From: Pilasporangium apinafurcum
Taxonomy: Eukaryota; Oomycota; Peronosporomycetes; Pythiales; Pythiaceae
NCBI GenBank assembly: GCA_001600495.1
Contig: BCKE01000075.1
Location: 6,438-70,437 of the forward strand
Direction of reading: 5' to 3'
Length of the DNA: 64,000 bases
In this document: positions 54,383-64,000 of the stretch, in pieces
Position numbering within the stretch: the stretch's first letter is position 1
Layout of the letters: every line of letters begins with the position of its first letter
The notes under the pieces: model-generated
The model's input: only the letters and a program-made list of their open reading frames with translations
The model's database searches: none
Told to the model about the DNA's origin: nothing
Translations under genes and position numbers: made by a program

Positions 54383-55330
54383 ATGACTATGTCCAACGCG
54401 GCCAGCGCGCTGCCCATGGAGGGTGATCCGCTACCAGCGGCCACTTTTGCTTCATCGGCAGCTCCTTCAGCAGCAGAAGGCCGCGCGGAGCGGCGGCGGA
54501 AGCAATGTCGCATCAGCCAACGCCGCTACCGCGATAAGAAAGGTTCGATGGAATACAATTTGCGGCTGGATATCAACAGCCTACGCGCTAGTGTGGAACA
54601 ATTGAAAGAGACACGCGGGATCCTCCGCTTCAAGATTTGGCAAGACAAGGTGTCTTTTGATGGGGCTGTGCGGAAGGCCGTCCACCAGTATTATATCATG
54701 TTCCAACACGGGCTACATTTACCCAAGACGTCGGCCCACGCATCCAAATGTGTCGACGTTCAAATGCGTTTCTTGAACGCATTTTTGCACCCAGACGTTC
54801 AGTATGGGGGAACAAAAGGTGTTGACGCTATATATGACCAGTGGTACCGCTACGCAGTCTTCCACGACTCATTGACGATTCGGTTGCTGACTACCGAGAT
54901 CTTTGGCTCCGCGAACGCTCCGATTGTCAAAGCCCATGGCACTATGAGTGTACGACTGAGTCAAGCCACATTGGAAAATGTGTTTCCAAATGTTTTGTCT
55001 AATGACGAGCAGGTGAAGGCACTCCTCGGGAAAGACGTCGTGTACACAACTTGCACAACGTTCGTCTTTAACGAGAAAGTGCAGTGTGTGAGTTTAGATT
55101 TCCAGGTAGATTTCCTCGCCGGCCTGACGACGCTGCTCGGATCCACACAAGCTACATGCAGTGTATTGGAGCACGCTTTAATTCGAGAAAACTCCATGAT
55201 TGGACCTATCAAGCTGGACGACGAACAGAAGAAGCTCCTTTTGATGCCTAGTGAGAGTAGTGCCAAACTGTTGCTTACCTCGACAGTGGGAGATGTCTCC
55301 CGCTTTGATCTGCAGTATATTATGTCGTAG
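54383..55330 (+). CDS. bZIP transcription factor, oomycete Cys variant
   Basis: A single exon coding 315 aa; a second ATG lies two codons in. After an Ala/Pro-rich start comes the basic region RRRKQCRISQRRYRDKK at residues about 36-52. In ordinary bZIPs the basic region reads N-x7-R/K; here the Asn is Cys with the spacing to Arg kept, a variant known from oomycete bZIPs. A short leucine zipper follows (heptads through LRLDINSLRASVEQLKETRG). The remaining 230 residues form a conserved oomycete-type C-terminal domain (FDGAVRKAVHQYYIMFQHG, DQWYRYAVFHDSLTIRL, FNEKVQCVSLDFQVDFL) of unknown fold. Probably a sequence-specific regulator, dimeric. Confidence 0.85.
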   Translation: MTMSNAASALPMEGDPLPAATFASSAAPSAAEGRAERRRKQCRISQRRYRDKKGSMEYNLRLDINSLRASVEQLKETRGILRFKIWQDKVSFDGAVRKAVHQYYIMFQHGLHLPKTSAHASKCVDVQMRFLNAFLHPDVQYGGTKGVDAIYDQWYRYAVFHDSLTIRLLTTEIFGSANAPIVKAHGTMSVRLSQATLENVFPNVLSNDEQVKALLGKDVVYTTCTTFVFNEKVQCVSLDFQVDFLAGLTTLLGSTQATCSVLEHALIRENSMIGPIKLDDEQKKLLLMPSESSAKLLLTSTVGDVSRFDLQYIMS

Positions 55331-55607
55331 CAACTTGTACAGTAGTAACCAATTGCATTTTTGTATGTGCATGCTTTTTCTTTTTGTATGTTTTTTGTTT
55401 AATTTTCATCTTTAATAAATTTGTATATGCATGTACATTTTTGTTTGATGTTTGTGCGACTACTGGAAGCCCATCTGCGGCCCATTCTTGTGCGATCCAA
55501 AATCATTGAGGAAGAGGACAAACATCTTGTCACGTGATGACAAGCGGCGCTTTTCGCGACCACCATTTTACATTCGGTCCTTTTCTCACCCCACAATTCA
55601 TTTCTTA

Positions 55608-55627
55608 TCAATTCAAATTTGAATTGA
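55608..55627. repeat. Perfect 20-bp palindrome
   Basis: TCAATTCAAATTTGAATTGA equals its own reverse complement. AT-rich perfect palindromes of this length are uncommon by chance and may be a protein-binding site or part of a decayed repeat, but no function can be assigned. Confidence 0.6.
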
Positions 55628-56409
55628 CATGCCAACTTCAACTCAACGACGCATTGAAACGCAACATGTAAATGCAGGGATGGATGGCTGCACTTCCGCG
55701 CATCTTCCAACTATTCTACAAATAGTATCGCGGAAACATGGAGTGGCACATGTGCTTGCAGTGTTACTTTAACCATCTACGAATTGTGGACGCACGGGTT
55801 TTGTAGTAAATAACCGGCACCACATAAGCAGAAGAGGCGATGAAAGTTGCGCCACCGAACATTTCTTCACCATGATTAAGCACAAGATCTCTAATGAGGT
55901 AAAGAGCCAAGCCGTATACTTTGGAATGCCGTAGTAATCTTCTCTACGGCAACCATTTTTGCACCATGTAAATGGTCCTCGATGATGTTTATCGAATTTG
56001 ATGAAGAGTATATTGTAGAGACCATATTACGCAACTAATGCCTCTTGCCATTTTGAATTCTTTATATATCTACTGTGCAAACCCTGGTCATGAAAACGTC
56101 TTTGACGCGTCAATAAGACAGAAATGCGATCATAGTATAACACTCTTAGCAACCGTTGCAGCGTCCAGCATGCTTCACAATGGCGTTTGTGATACCAACG
56201 CGGTCATTTTCCTCAGAAAACTGCCTACATCGACGCTGAAAAGTCGTGATGAAAGTCTTTTCACTGCTGAGTCGACTCATGGCCGCGCCTATCTCGCTCA
56301 CGTCAGGGGGCAACGCGATGGATAAAATGCATTTCTATTTGGCTTCTTCTGCGTGAAGACGACAGTGTTCACAGCTGATCCAAGCATCTTGACGTCATCC
56401 ATGCAGGCC

Positions 56410-57060
56410 AATAGCATTAAAGCGACAGTACGCAGCTGATCAAATCGTACCACTCCTGGATAAACAACATGCGAAATTCGTTGCTCATGTTTATATACCA
56501 CACGTCATCGTCCCAGCTCTTCAAATCAGCATTCTGAATCGATGAGATATTGTCATAAACATATCCCATGATAAGTATCATGGGGATACCCACACTGGAT
56601 ACAATGTCGAGTATGACATCAAAGAGCAAGCAGCGTATGCGATCCTGATGCGGATGTTTCCAAAGCAACTTTTGCACGAGTGGCGTGGACCAGCTGATCA
56701 CGACAACTGAGACACTAAGGTAATACAACTAGATCCGCGGCACATATTCACTTAGTTGATACAATTCATTTGAGCGTCTCAGTGCGATGCAATATCAATC
56801 GACGATTCTGAAGCGACCAACCAAGCATACCGAAGAGGCAGACTGCGTGACAGACGAATGATGATACCATGAAAGCCATGAGAAATAGAATGTATTTCAT
56901 GTCGATGGTGACATCGAATGCGTCTACATGCAAGGGGAGCACAATGGCAGGGAGTTTTTTGCAGACTCATACCACTAGTCCAAAGTATGCACAACTGAGA
57001 ATATGAATTATGACCATCATGACCTAGAATTGCCACGTCGTGATCAGCGACTTATCGAAT
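56410..57060 (-). pseudogene. Remnant of an oomycete multi-pass membrane protein gene
   Basis: On the minus strand two coding-like stretches in different frames follow each other. The upstream one contains LPAIVLPLHVDAFDVTIDMK and a helix around FLMAFMVSSFVCHAVCLFGM. The downstream one (56728-56417) contains STPLVQKLLWKHPHQDRIRC, LFDVILDIVSSVGIPMILIM and WYINMSNEFRMLFIQEWYDL. These resemble a large family of oomycete multi-pass membrane proteins with no named function. In-frame stops and frame changes without splice signals suggest a pseudogene; the 5' part, possibly reaching 57403, is not certain. Confidence 0.5.
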
Positions 57061-58348
57061 CTCCACCCTCATATTCTTGGTATTACTGTCAGATAGTGAA
57101 ACTTTCAGTTGAGAAGTGATTTCAGTGGACTTAACATCATTAAGGAGAAGAAGCGTCGATATATTGATGATTGGAGTATCGATGTCAATCAATGCTACCA
57201 ATATTGGCATGGATTGGGTCTGCTTCATTGTCAGGAAGGAAATATTTTATACGAAACAGGAATTGCAATCGGAAAGGACTAAGACGACATGTGGAATTTT
57301 GCCTTGCGACCATTGACGTTGGAACGGCGTGTTGATTCCATTCATTTAAGCTTTTTTCCCCAGGTGTACTAGAGGAAGTAGAGTTGTAGTCTATGAAGTA
57401 CACACTGTTTTACAGTTTAGTTTCTACTGGGCTTCTCAATAGTGAAGTATATTGAATTCAAGTATTTACCACCTCACATCCTGGCGGCCATCCATTGAGT
57501 GGGGTAAAGAATGAATTGGTACTCGAAATCAAAGACTGAGGTGATAAACGACCTCACTGCTATGATTTCGAGAACGGATGAGTGTAACTATTTTTCCATT
57601 TGTACCACGCATAGTACAATGATGTGAGGAATAAAGGTTAAACTCCCAAATGAGCAACGTCTATTTTCAGGTAAGAACTACATAATAATTGCGCATTTCG
57701 CTCTCCATTTCAGCTGGCCGTTGACCACATGCATAGGAGGAAATTTGCATTCTGGACAAGAACGCAAATTGAGAACTAAAAGTTTGATCTTCTCAGTCTT
57801 GTGCGGCTTTATTTGAATTCATTGTATCTAAAGCTCAATGGACCCCATTACGTACATATGCACCTGCATCTAAAAATTTCCATTCATGTACTAGTGCTCG
57901 TGTAAGCCGTAGGAGTGAGAATTTCAAGTTGATGTTAGGCAAAGAAATACATGAGTCGTGGTAGGAAGAGAGAAGTCAACAATTGAGAGAAAAGAGATAC
58001 GCGGCAAAGAAGAGGAGAAAATTCTGGAAGGTAAATTGGCTTTTTCAATGAGAGAATAACGAGTAAGCACGCATGGCTTCTTCTCGCGACATTCCCAACA
58101 CCAACTTGAAACGACGTTTGCCCCATGGTTGAGAATCGGATGATCTAAAAAAGAAATAGATACGTCAGCAGATCAGATTCCGTGATCAGTGGCGTTCTTT
58201 TCTCCCAATCAGCTCTTCTGATGTGAGTGAAGGTTGTAAAAAGTGTAAAAAATAGACTACCACGTAAAAATCCATCGATTGGTCTCTGGGAGCTCCTGTT
58301 GCATGTCGAGCAGCTCCATCATTCCCATTTCTCACCAAGTACAGCAAA

Positions 58349-58975
58349 ATGGGTCGCCGTCCAGCCAAGTGTTACCGTTTCCAGAACAAGAAGCCTTTCA
58401 TCAAGTCGCGCTTCTGCCGAGGGGTGCCCGACCCAAAGATCCGCATCTACGATGTTGGTAACAAGAAGGCCTCGGTCGATGCCTTCCCTTATGTTGCCCA
58501 CTTGGTCTCTGATGAAAAGGAACAGTTGAGCTCGGAAGCCTTGGAAGCTGCGCGTGTGGCGGCTAACAGATACCTTACCAAGTACTGTGGCAAGGATAAC
58601 TTCCACATGCGCATTCGTTGCCATCCATTCCAGGTGCTTCGTATCAACAAAATGCTTTCGTGCGCTGGTGCCGATAGACTGCAAACCGGTATGCGTCACG
58701 CCTACGGTAAGCCTGCAGGTGTCGCTGCCCGTGTGGCCATTGGTCAGCCAATTATTTCGGTTCGTTCCAAGGATAACTTTGGCCCAGCCGTCGTGGAAGC
58801 GCTGCGTCGTGCCAAGTTTAAATTCCCTGGCCGTCAGAAGGTGCTCGGCTCGAAGAAGTGGGGCTTTACCAAGTACGAACGTGAAGTGTACGCCCAAATG
58901 CGCGCTGATGGCTCGCTTATTGTGGACGGCAACCACGAAAAGTATGTGCCTAACCACGGTGAACTCAAGCTCTAA
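58349..58975 (+). CDS. RPL10: 60S ribosomal protein L10 (uL16)
   Basis: Single exon, 208 aa, [20 protein letters not shown] at the N-terminus, followed by [63 protein letters not shown] and a C-terminus ending HGELKL. All match eukaryotic uL16, which joins the 60S subunit late in assembly near the P site. Length is close to the usual 213-220. Strong coding bias toward GTC/GCC/AAG codons, as expected for high expression. Nothing unusual. Confidence 0.96.
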   Translation: MGRRPAKCYRFQNKKPFIKSRFCRGVPDPKIRIYDVGNKKASVDAFPYVAHLVSDEKEQLSSEALEAARVAANRYLTKYCGKDNFHMRIRCHPFQVLRINKMLSCAGADRLQTGMRHAYGKPAGVAARVAIGQPIISVRSKDNFGPAVVEALRRAKFKFPGRQKVLGSKKWGFTKYEREVYAQMRADGSLIVDGNHEKYVPNHGELKL

Positions 58976-59136
58976 GTTAGTTTATTCTATCTCTAATCTA
59001 ATGTAGCTAGTGTTTTCACTGATGGATGATGGACTTGGTTTGTTGTAAAACTATGAAGTACAGACAGCACTTGGTGGGTACAATGAATGCGTTTTCAAAA
59101 AAGTTTGCCCATTATTTATGTCTATTTTGATTCTAT

Positions 59137-61101
59137 TCAGGCCGATTGATTATCGTCATGTGGATCTTCAAAGCCGACTGGCTGCCCAATGTCCGTGTGG
59201 ACAAACGCCATGGCTTTGAAGATCGACCCCATTTGGTCACTGTTCACCAGCCGCTCATACGCAGCAAACAATTCTTCCTGCATATCTTCCGACTCCGTAT
59301 TTTGTAACAGCATAGCCAATCGATGCTCAATACCCATGTTTTTGAGGAACAACCCCTGGCCGATCGGTCCAAAGCTCACCACATTCGGCTCAGCTGTAGC
59401 ATATCGCTTTAATGTGGCAAAGTCCACATCAATACTCTACAAGAATTGGACATCTTTGTCAAAAAAAAAGAGCTCAATCACACAGATAAGGAAGCTCAAA
59501 GACGCACCAGATCCACGTCGCCTGGTTCTCTTAACACACTGACAAACTCGTGATTCTTGATGCCGCGTAGACTCAGTTCTGACGGGTGGTCATGACCATA
59601 GTCTACAATGAGCGCACCACCGCCACATTCGGAGATCCGCTTGGCGATGTCCTGTGCTAGTGCGATGCCCATGGGAGAAATCTCAATCTTATCACCTACT
59701 TGCGCCTGTGGAGTTTTCACGGGCGACCCACGTACGTCTTCTACATCTAGACGCTGAATGATTTGTGCTGATTGTTGCTGGTCGATGGAGATGTTGCCAC
59801 TGGCGGAAGGCATTGTCGTCGGATCAAAGATTTTTTCTCGACCGATGTATACACGTGTGGCTGGGGTAGCACCTGGCGAAAGCACAAATCGGAAATGGTC
59901 TTCACCGTCTTCGAAATCGTTGTCCACAAGCCGTTCACACCATCCTCTATAGACACAAAAACAATCGTTTAGTTTGATAAGATATGTTTAAGAAGGTTAA
60001 CCATGACAAATAATGAGAACACACTTGTCCGTGTACTCAAACTGATGCACTGGCAACGCATCAAAGAGTTCCTATAAGATAATATGCATAGAGGTTAGCA
60101 CGTCAATGATACTCACACTTGTAGTTATATAGAGATTAAGGCAGATTACCTGAGCGATGATGAGACTTGGGCCCTTTGGCACATTAACGAAGTCATTGTG
60201 CCATTGGATCGTTGGTCCATCTGGGACTTGGTATTTGTTCCTTGTCGTCGAATTCGCATCAATTTCAACACAGCCAAGCTGTTCCTGTTGGATCTTACGC
60301 AACGCTACAATAGAAATCAAAAATTAAGACACTGATTGAGTATGGATAGAGCAACAACGCATGCTCATAACGCGCTTGACATTTTCATACCTGGACTGAT
60401 TTCGATCATGTGGATATTCAACGCTTGATAGAATGGTGGAAACGATTTCGCTGCTCGAAGAAAGTCACTCATGAGACTCCCACGTCCAGGTCCTAATTCC
60501 ACAATCGTAATGGCTCCAGGTGTGCCCATGAGCTGCCAAGTCGCCACACACCAGATGCTAATGAGTTCCCCAAACATCTGACTGATCTCCGGAGCAGTCG
60601 TGAAATCGCCTTTCGTGCCAAAGACATCTTTCTTCATGTAATAACCATGCTGCGGATGGCTCAGTGCCTAGTCGGAACATACAATTATTAATAACATAGT
60701 CTCCAATTAATCGGTAAACTGCATGGACATACGCGCTGCATGAATTCTGAGACGGTCAACGGTCCTTTGACCTCAATCATCGTGCGCAGAATGTGCACCA
60801 ATTCGTTCTCTTTAGACTTGTTCACATTTGGTTCGGGGCGTGAGGAGCCATAATAAAGCGTGGGTTGTTTCAATGCCGACCGATCGACTTGGAATGAGAG
60901 CGACTTAGTCTTGGCGTCTGATTGCTGACGGTGCCATTTCTCAGCTTGTTCTTTCACTTTAGATGGATCAGAGCTAAAAAATCGCCGGTCACCAACAGCA
61001 GCACTACCCAGTCGGATATTACCACCAGCAGTGGCTCTATAGAGCGTTGTAGTGCGTGGGTAACGACCCGCTGCTACTGATCTCCATACACTTCGCTGCA
61101 T
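59137..61101 (-). CDS. NDUFAF7: Mitochondrial complex I assembly factor NDUFAF7 (arginine methyltransferase)
   Basis: SAM-dependent enzyme that dimethylates an Arg of the NDUFS2 subunit early in complex I assembly. About six exons on the minus strand, starting at the ATG at 61101 with a mitochondrial presequence (MQRSVWRSVAAGRYPRTTTL...RRFFSS). Then ILRTMIEVKGPLTVSEFMQR, KKDVFGTKGDFTTAPEISQM, the SAM-binding motif ITIVELGPGRGSL, QALNIHMIEISPG, IQWHNDF, a short exon with ELFDALPVHQFEY, RFVLSPG, GGALIVDYGH and the C-terminal exon FATLKRYATAEPNVVSFGPI. All family motifs, including the glycine-rich loop, are intact. Confidence 0.88.
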
Positions 61102-61314
61102 TCTGCTCGTGATTGATGACGACGATGGTAATGCATGTGGTGGTCCAAGTGCTGCGGTATCAGAACTGATGAAATGCTATATAATCAGACTAAAAAACTG
61201 ATTCCACAATGGAAAGGAAGAGGTGCAAGGATTGATCACCATCTCCCTCTTTCCCTCCTGAGCGCGTTCGTGTGTGCATTTGGCTCTCTGACTGTGCAAA
61301 GAGAAGAGCGGCAA

Positions 61315-63305
61315 ATGCTGGTGATTGTGGTAGGTTTACTTCTGGTTGTGATAGTACTTGGGATGTATGTGAGAAGAGATACTGCAGAGGCGCAGAACAA
61401 GGAGCTCCGCTGGACCATGTGTCAGTATTTCCTACCGCCACAAGATTGCTATCGACGCCACGACGAAGAGTCCAAAGCTCTATTGCATCAAGATATTCAT
61501 AGTAGTATGTGCAGCAATGACCTATCAACTAGTTTGTGAAGTTACCACAGTCATTGCCTGATGTCTCTTCCCTCAGGTTGTCAGTTGTCCAACCATTTCA
61601 CGGCTTTCTCAGTTGCAATGATCAAGCTGAGTAGTGCAGCCACACTTACAGGTTCTGATGCATTGCTGGAAGGATTGGAAGTGGAATGGTTCATTACATC
61701 ACAGTCTAACGCACTCAAGTTCGTGCATTTATGGGATATGCACCCACATCTCTTTGCCTCGTTGAGTTGTTCGAGTTTGGCTATCGTCATTTTGGCATTG
61801 CGAAAGTTTGCAACAAATGAGCAAGTGGCAATTTTCATACGCGACTGTTTTTATGGACAGCTGAAACATAGCTGCATGCAACTGAAAGTTGCAATTGAAG
61901 CGCGTGGATCACTTTATGACCTCCTCTACCGTCACATGCCAATTATAACCGTGCGTGAACAGATTCTGTACCATTTGGAAATCCAAGCAAGCGCGGTGAC
62001 AGCCACCACAGGATTCATTTCACCGATTAAACTGATCTTGTATGGAACGAGATATTAATTTATATGCAACTATCGTTGATGATGCTGATTCATGGATTTC
62101 TTGACGACAGAGGTACGCATGATACCGTCTTTTCCGGTCTATTCGACACTCGCTATCCTGAGGCTATAGTATATCCTGGCCTCCATCAATTCCTTCAAGA
62201 ACTGAGTAATACGAGTTGGTCTGAAGATGAGCACATCCGATCCAAACAAGAGCTGGTCTTCCTCACAAATCGCCCAGAGATATTGAGAAATCGATGCTGG
62301 GAAGAATTAAGGGCTTGTGGATTTTCGAATTACACGTGTAAGACAAGTCTGGTTTATTTAGATATATTTACTCATTAATCTAACAGTAATGAATGCCTCT
62401 AGTACTTGCAGGAACGCTATGCGAGTTGATTTGCGCGAATCGAAGGATAGAGAGGAAAGTGGAGGTAATAATGGTTAGTTATCGTGCCTGTACTTGCTTA
62501 GGCACTAAGAGATATGTTGGAATGTACTGGTTCAGAATATCGGTCAGTTGACTCGAATTTTTGGCGAATGGCGATTCGTGTATGTTGGGAACAACGGTCA
62601 AGATGACGTTGCACTCGGCCAAGTACTGCTGCAACACTTCTCCTCTGTAGCAGCAGTGCTAATTCACGACATCGTGTCCAACGATTGCTCGTTAGCGACC
62701 ATTGTATCGGAACTCAATTGTGTTGATACTACAAAACCCAAATATGGAGTCGAAGCATTGTCTATCCAGTACTTCCAGACTTATATTGGCGCCGCGTTAC
62801 AGCTCTATAATCACAGTATACTAAGCGTCGAAGCGGTAGGTCGAGTTGTTCAGGCGACTATTTGTGACTTTAAACAACTCGACTTTGACACGGAAGACCA
62901 AAAGCGATTGTTGACGACGATTGTCATGCGAGAAATTTCCCAGGTTATAGATAAGGTACCTTCGTCTTCGGAGGCGATACTGCTTCTGGCATCGTTTCAC
63001 GACCGTTCCATCCATCCGCACGTCTCAAGACAACTCTCTTGTTACTCTTCTGACGACCATAACCAAGATGAAGTAGTCGTCCAAGTCTGTTAACGTTGTA
63101 GTAGAAAGTGTATCCATGTTAGTCATTACTGGTTGTCTTTCTCACACGTCACATATAACCCGAAATTACTTCTATGTAGATACCCAAAATAAAGAGAAGC
63201 TCCAAACCTTCTGAGCTGACAGCATACTCATCAAGCACTCTTGGGATAGACGACAGTCACATCAGCGACAAGGAGAACGAAGTGGGTGGCGCCTTTATCG
63301 ACTAA
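61315..63305 (+). CDS. App1-like (HAD-superfamily) phosphatase-domain protein, model uncertain
   Basis: Coding stretches at 61315-61540, 61570-62058, 62070-62340, 62395-62455, 62540-63078 and 63180-63305 follow each other on the plus strand. They read an N-terminal membrane helix (MLVIVVGLLLVVIVLGMYV), a helical region (IFIRDCFYGQLKHSCMQL, VREQILYHL), then YPEAIVYPGLHQFLQEL, VFLTNRPEI, FVYVGNNGQDDVALGQ, the signature of the App1/DUF2183 phosphatidate-phosphatase-like family, and a Ser-rich tail. The expected DxDxT nucleophile motif should fall near 62075-62110, but only a degenerate VDDADSW occurs there in another frame between stops. Either splicing removes it or the gene is decayed around there. 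The 3' end splices cleanly (62... to 63180). Enzyme activity is doubtful. Confidence 0.5.
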
Positions 63306-63341
63306 CCAATTCCTTTGTCCTTACTCACTACCCAGAGAGAC

Positions 63342-64000
63342 ATGGAGCTGCTGCTACCGATAGTGGCATTGGTAGTGTTTATCGTCGTGTCTGTCTGCTT
63401 GTTGCTCTGCTATCATGGTCTCGACCCTGTGCGGCTGCTTCGTTCCATGTCCAAAGTGCCGAAGTTACATCTCCATTTGCGCCATCGTTCCGGTTCGGAA
63501 GATGAGAAAGAAGCACTGCTCGCTAGTGACCGGAAAGCGCGTACGACTGTCGTTTTATTTGTCTAATTGGGTGTATTCGTTTACATTGTATATGCACTTG
63601 TGACCATGATTCTATATTTTATTAATCACTGCACAGGTATTCGCCATACAGGCAAAGTACCATTGTACACCGACACCATCGCTGAATTGGCGGAATGTAA
63701 GAACCCACGCGAAATTGAGGCATTCATCAAAGCCATCAACGTTTTTCGTCTGCTGAATTCACAAACGAAGGCGCAGCATTTCGCGCAATACTGTCGCACA
63801 CACTTGGATCTGAAGGGAATGCAGATCAAAACCATCACGACCATCATTGTGTCGCTGCAGCAACATGCTGCGATCCCGGAAGTCGCACGTCTACTGCAAG
63901 AGTGTTTCTGTGCGCAATTCGGTCGCGATTGCTTGGCGTTGAAGAACGAAGTGGATCGAAAAGTGTCGCTTTTTGAGGTAATTTATCATAGAATTCAATC
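63342..64000 (+). CDS. Single-pass membrane protein of unknown function (5' part, runs off the right edge)
   Basis: Exons 63342-63540 and 63637-63977 join in phase; a GTAATT donor at 63978 starts an intron that passes the window edge. The first residues form a membrane anchor (MELLLPIVALVVFIVVSVCLLLC in part), followed by a basic stretch (KLHLHLRHRSGS) and an acidic one. Exon 2 codes a helical soluble domain (VPLYTDTIAELAECKN, EIEAFIKAINVFRLLN, IKTITTIIVSLQQHA, VARLLQECFCAQFG). I do not recognise the family. The start at 63342 is the first ATG of the frame. Confidence 0.65.

Larger units (their letters stand above)
55331..58348. other. Gene-poor 3-kb interval
   Basis: No intact gene seen. 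It holds a decayed membrane-protein gene (56410-57060), a 20-bp perfect palindrome (55608-55627) and, at its right end, the promoter of the uL16 gene. Short open frames at 55399-55710 and 57935-58126 (minus) resemble no family. Confidence 0.45.

Noticed and set aside
54159-54386. Plus-strand open frame before the bZIP gene
   Set aside because: No recognisable protein and it overlaps the bZIP start in another frame; treated as 5' region.
1-64000. tRNA, rRNA, CRISPR, retroelement or DNA transposon
   Set aside because: I scanned the intergenic stretches for tRNA B-box sequence, terminal repeats and polymerase or transposase motifs and saw none that hold up; a covariance-model or repeat-library search would be needed to exclude short or diverged ones.

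Overview
The window is nuclear DNA of a compact, gene-dense eukaryotic genome that I read as an oomycete (Stramenopiles). The evidence is a mix of features: very short introns (about 70-110 bp) with GTAAGT-like donors and little spacer between genes; a bZIP factor with Cys in place of the invariant basic-region Asn, a variant known from oomycetes; Myb-like and multi-pass membrane proteins of types familiar from oomycetes; and secreted Thr/Pro-, Gly- and Ser/Asp-repeat proteins. The CC2D2A gene points to a flagellated life stage. The moderate GC, tight packing and intron-rich genes would suit a white-rust (Albugo-like) genome, but that genus is inference. I saw no rRNA or tRNA gene, CRISPR array, retroelement, DNA transposon or virus-like element.

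Layout. 0-2.1 kb: 5' end of a secreted APTE-repeat protein, then a gene-poor stretch. 2.1-10.3 kb: a kelch protein, the meiotic recombinase DMC1 (16 small exons), TIM44, and the DEAD-box helicase HAS1/DDX18. 10.5-13.2 kb: two head-to-head secreted Gly-rich genes whose coding regions are virtually identical while everything outside them differs. 14.4-19.1 kb: a Ser/Asp-repeat type I membrane protein, pyruvate dehydrogenase E1-beta, an ArfGAP. 19.4-24.2 kb: a decayed paralogue fragment and an intact multi-pass membrane protein, then a secretory-pathway TTL-like protein. 24.3-32.6 kb: organellar bL36, a small membrane protein, a borealin-like protein, CC2D2A, and a Prx6-like protein without its catalytic residues.

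32.7-41.5 kb holds one giant gene (about 2886 aa) for an NCoR/SNT1-like corepressor with two SANT domains. 42-50.5 kb: a Cys-rich protein of unknown role, a Myb-like protein, a tandem-TBC protein, and a dynein-stalk-like protein with IQ motifs. 50.7-55.3 kb: an MTAP/PNP-family phosphorylase, a RibD-type deaminase, an ELM2-SANT-PHD protein, and the bZIP factor. 55.3-58.3 kb is gene-poor with a decayed membrane-protein gene. 58.3-64 kb: ribosomal protein uL16 (RPL10), the complex I assembly factor NDUFAF7, an App1-like gene with an uncertain model, and the 5' part of a single-pass membrane protein that runs off the right edge.

The genes do not form one pathway. Recurrent themes are chromatin and meiosis (DMC1, borealin, NCoR-like, ELM2-SANT-PHD), mitochondrial function (TIM44, PDHB, bL36, NDUFAF7), cilia and membrane traffic (CC2D2A, dynein-stalk-like, TBC, ArfGAP), and several proteins that keep a fold but have lost its catalytic residues (Prx6-like, TTL-like, first TBC domain). 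Exon boundaries were worked out by hand from splice signals and reading phase.
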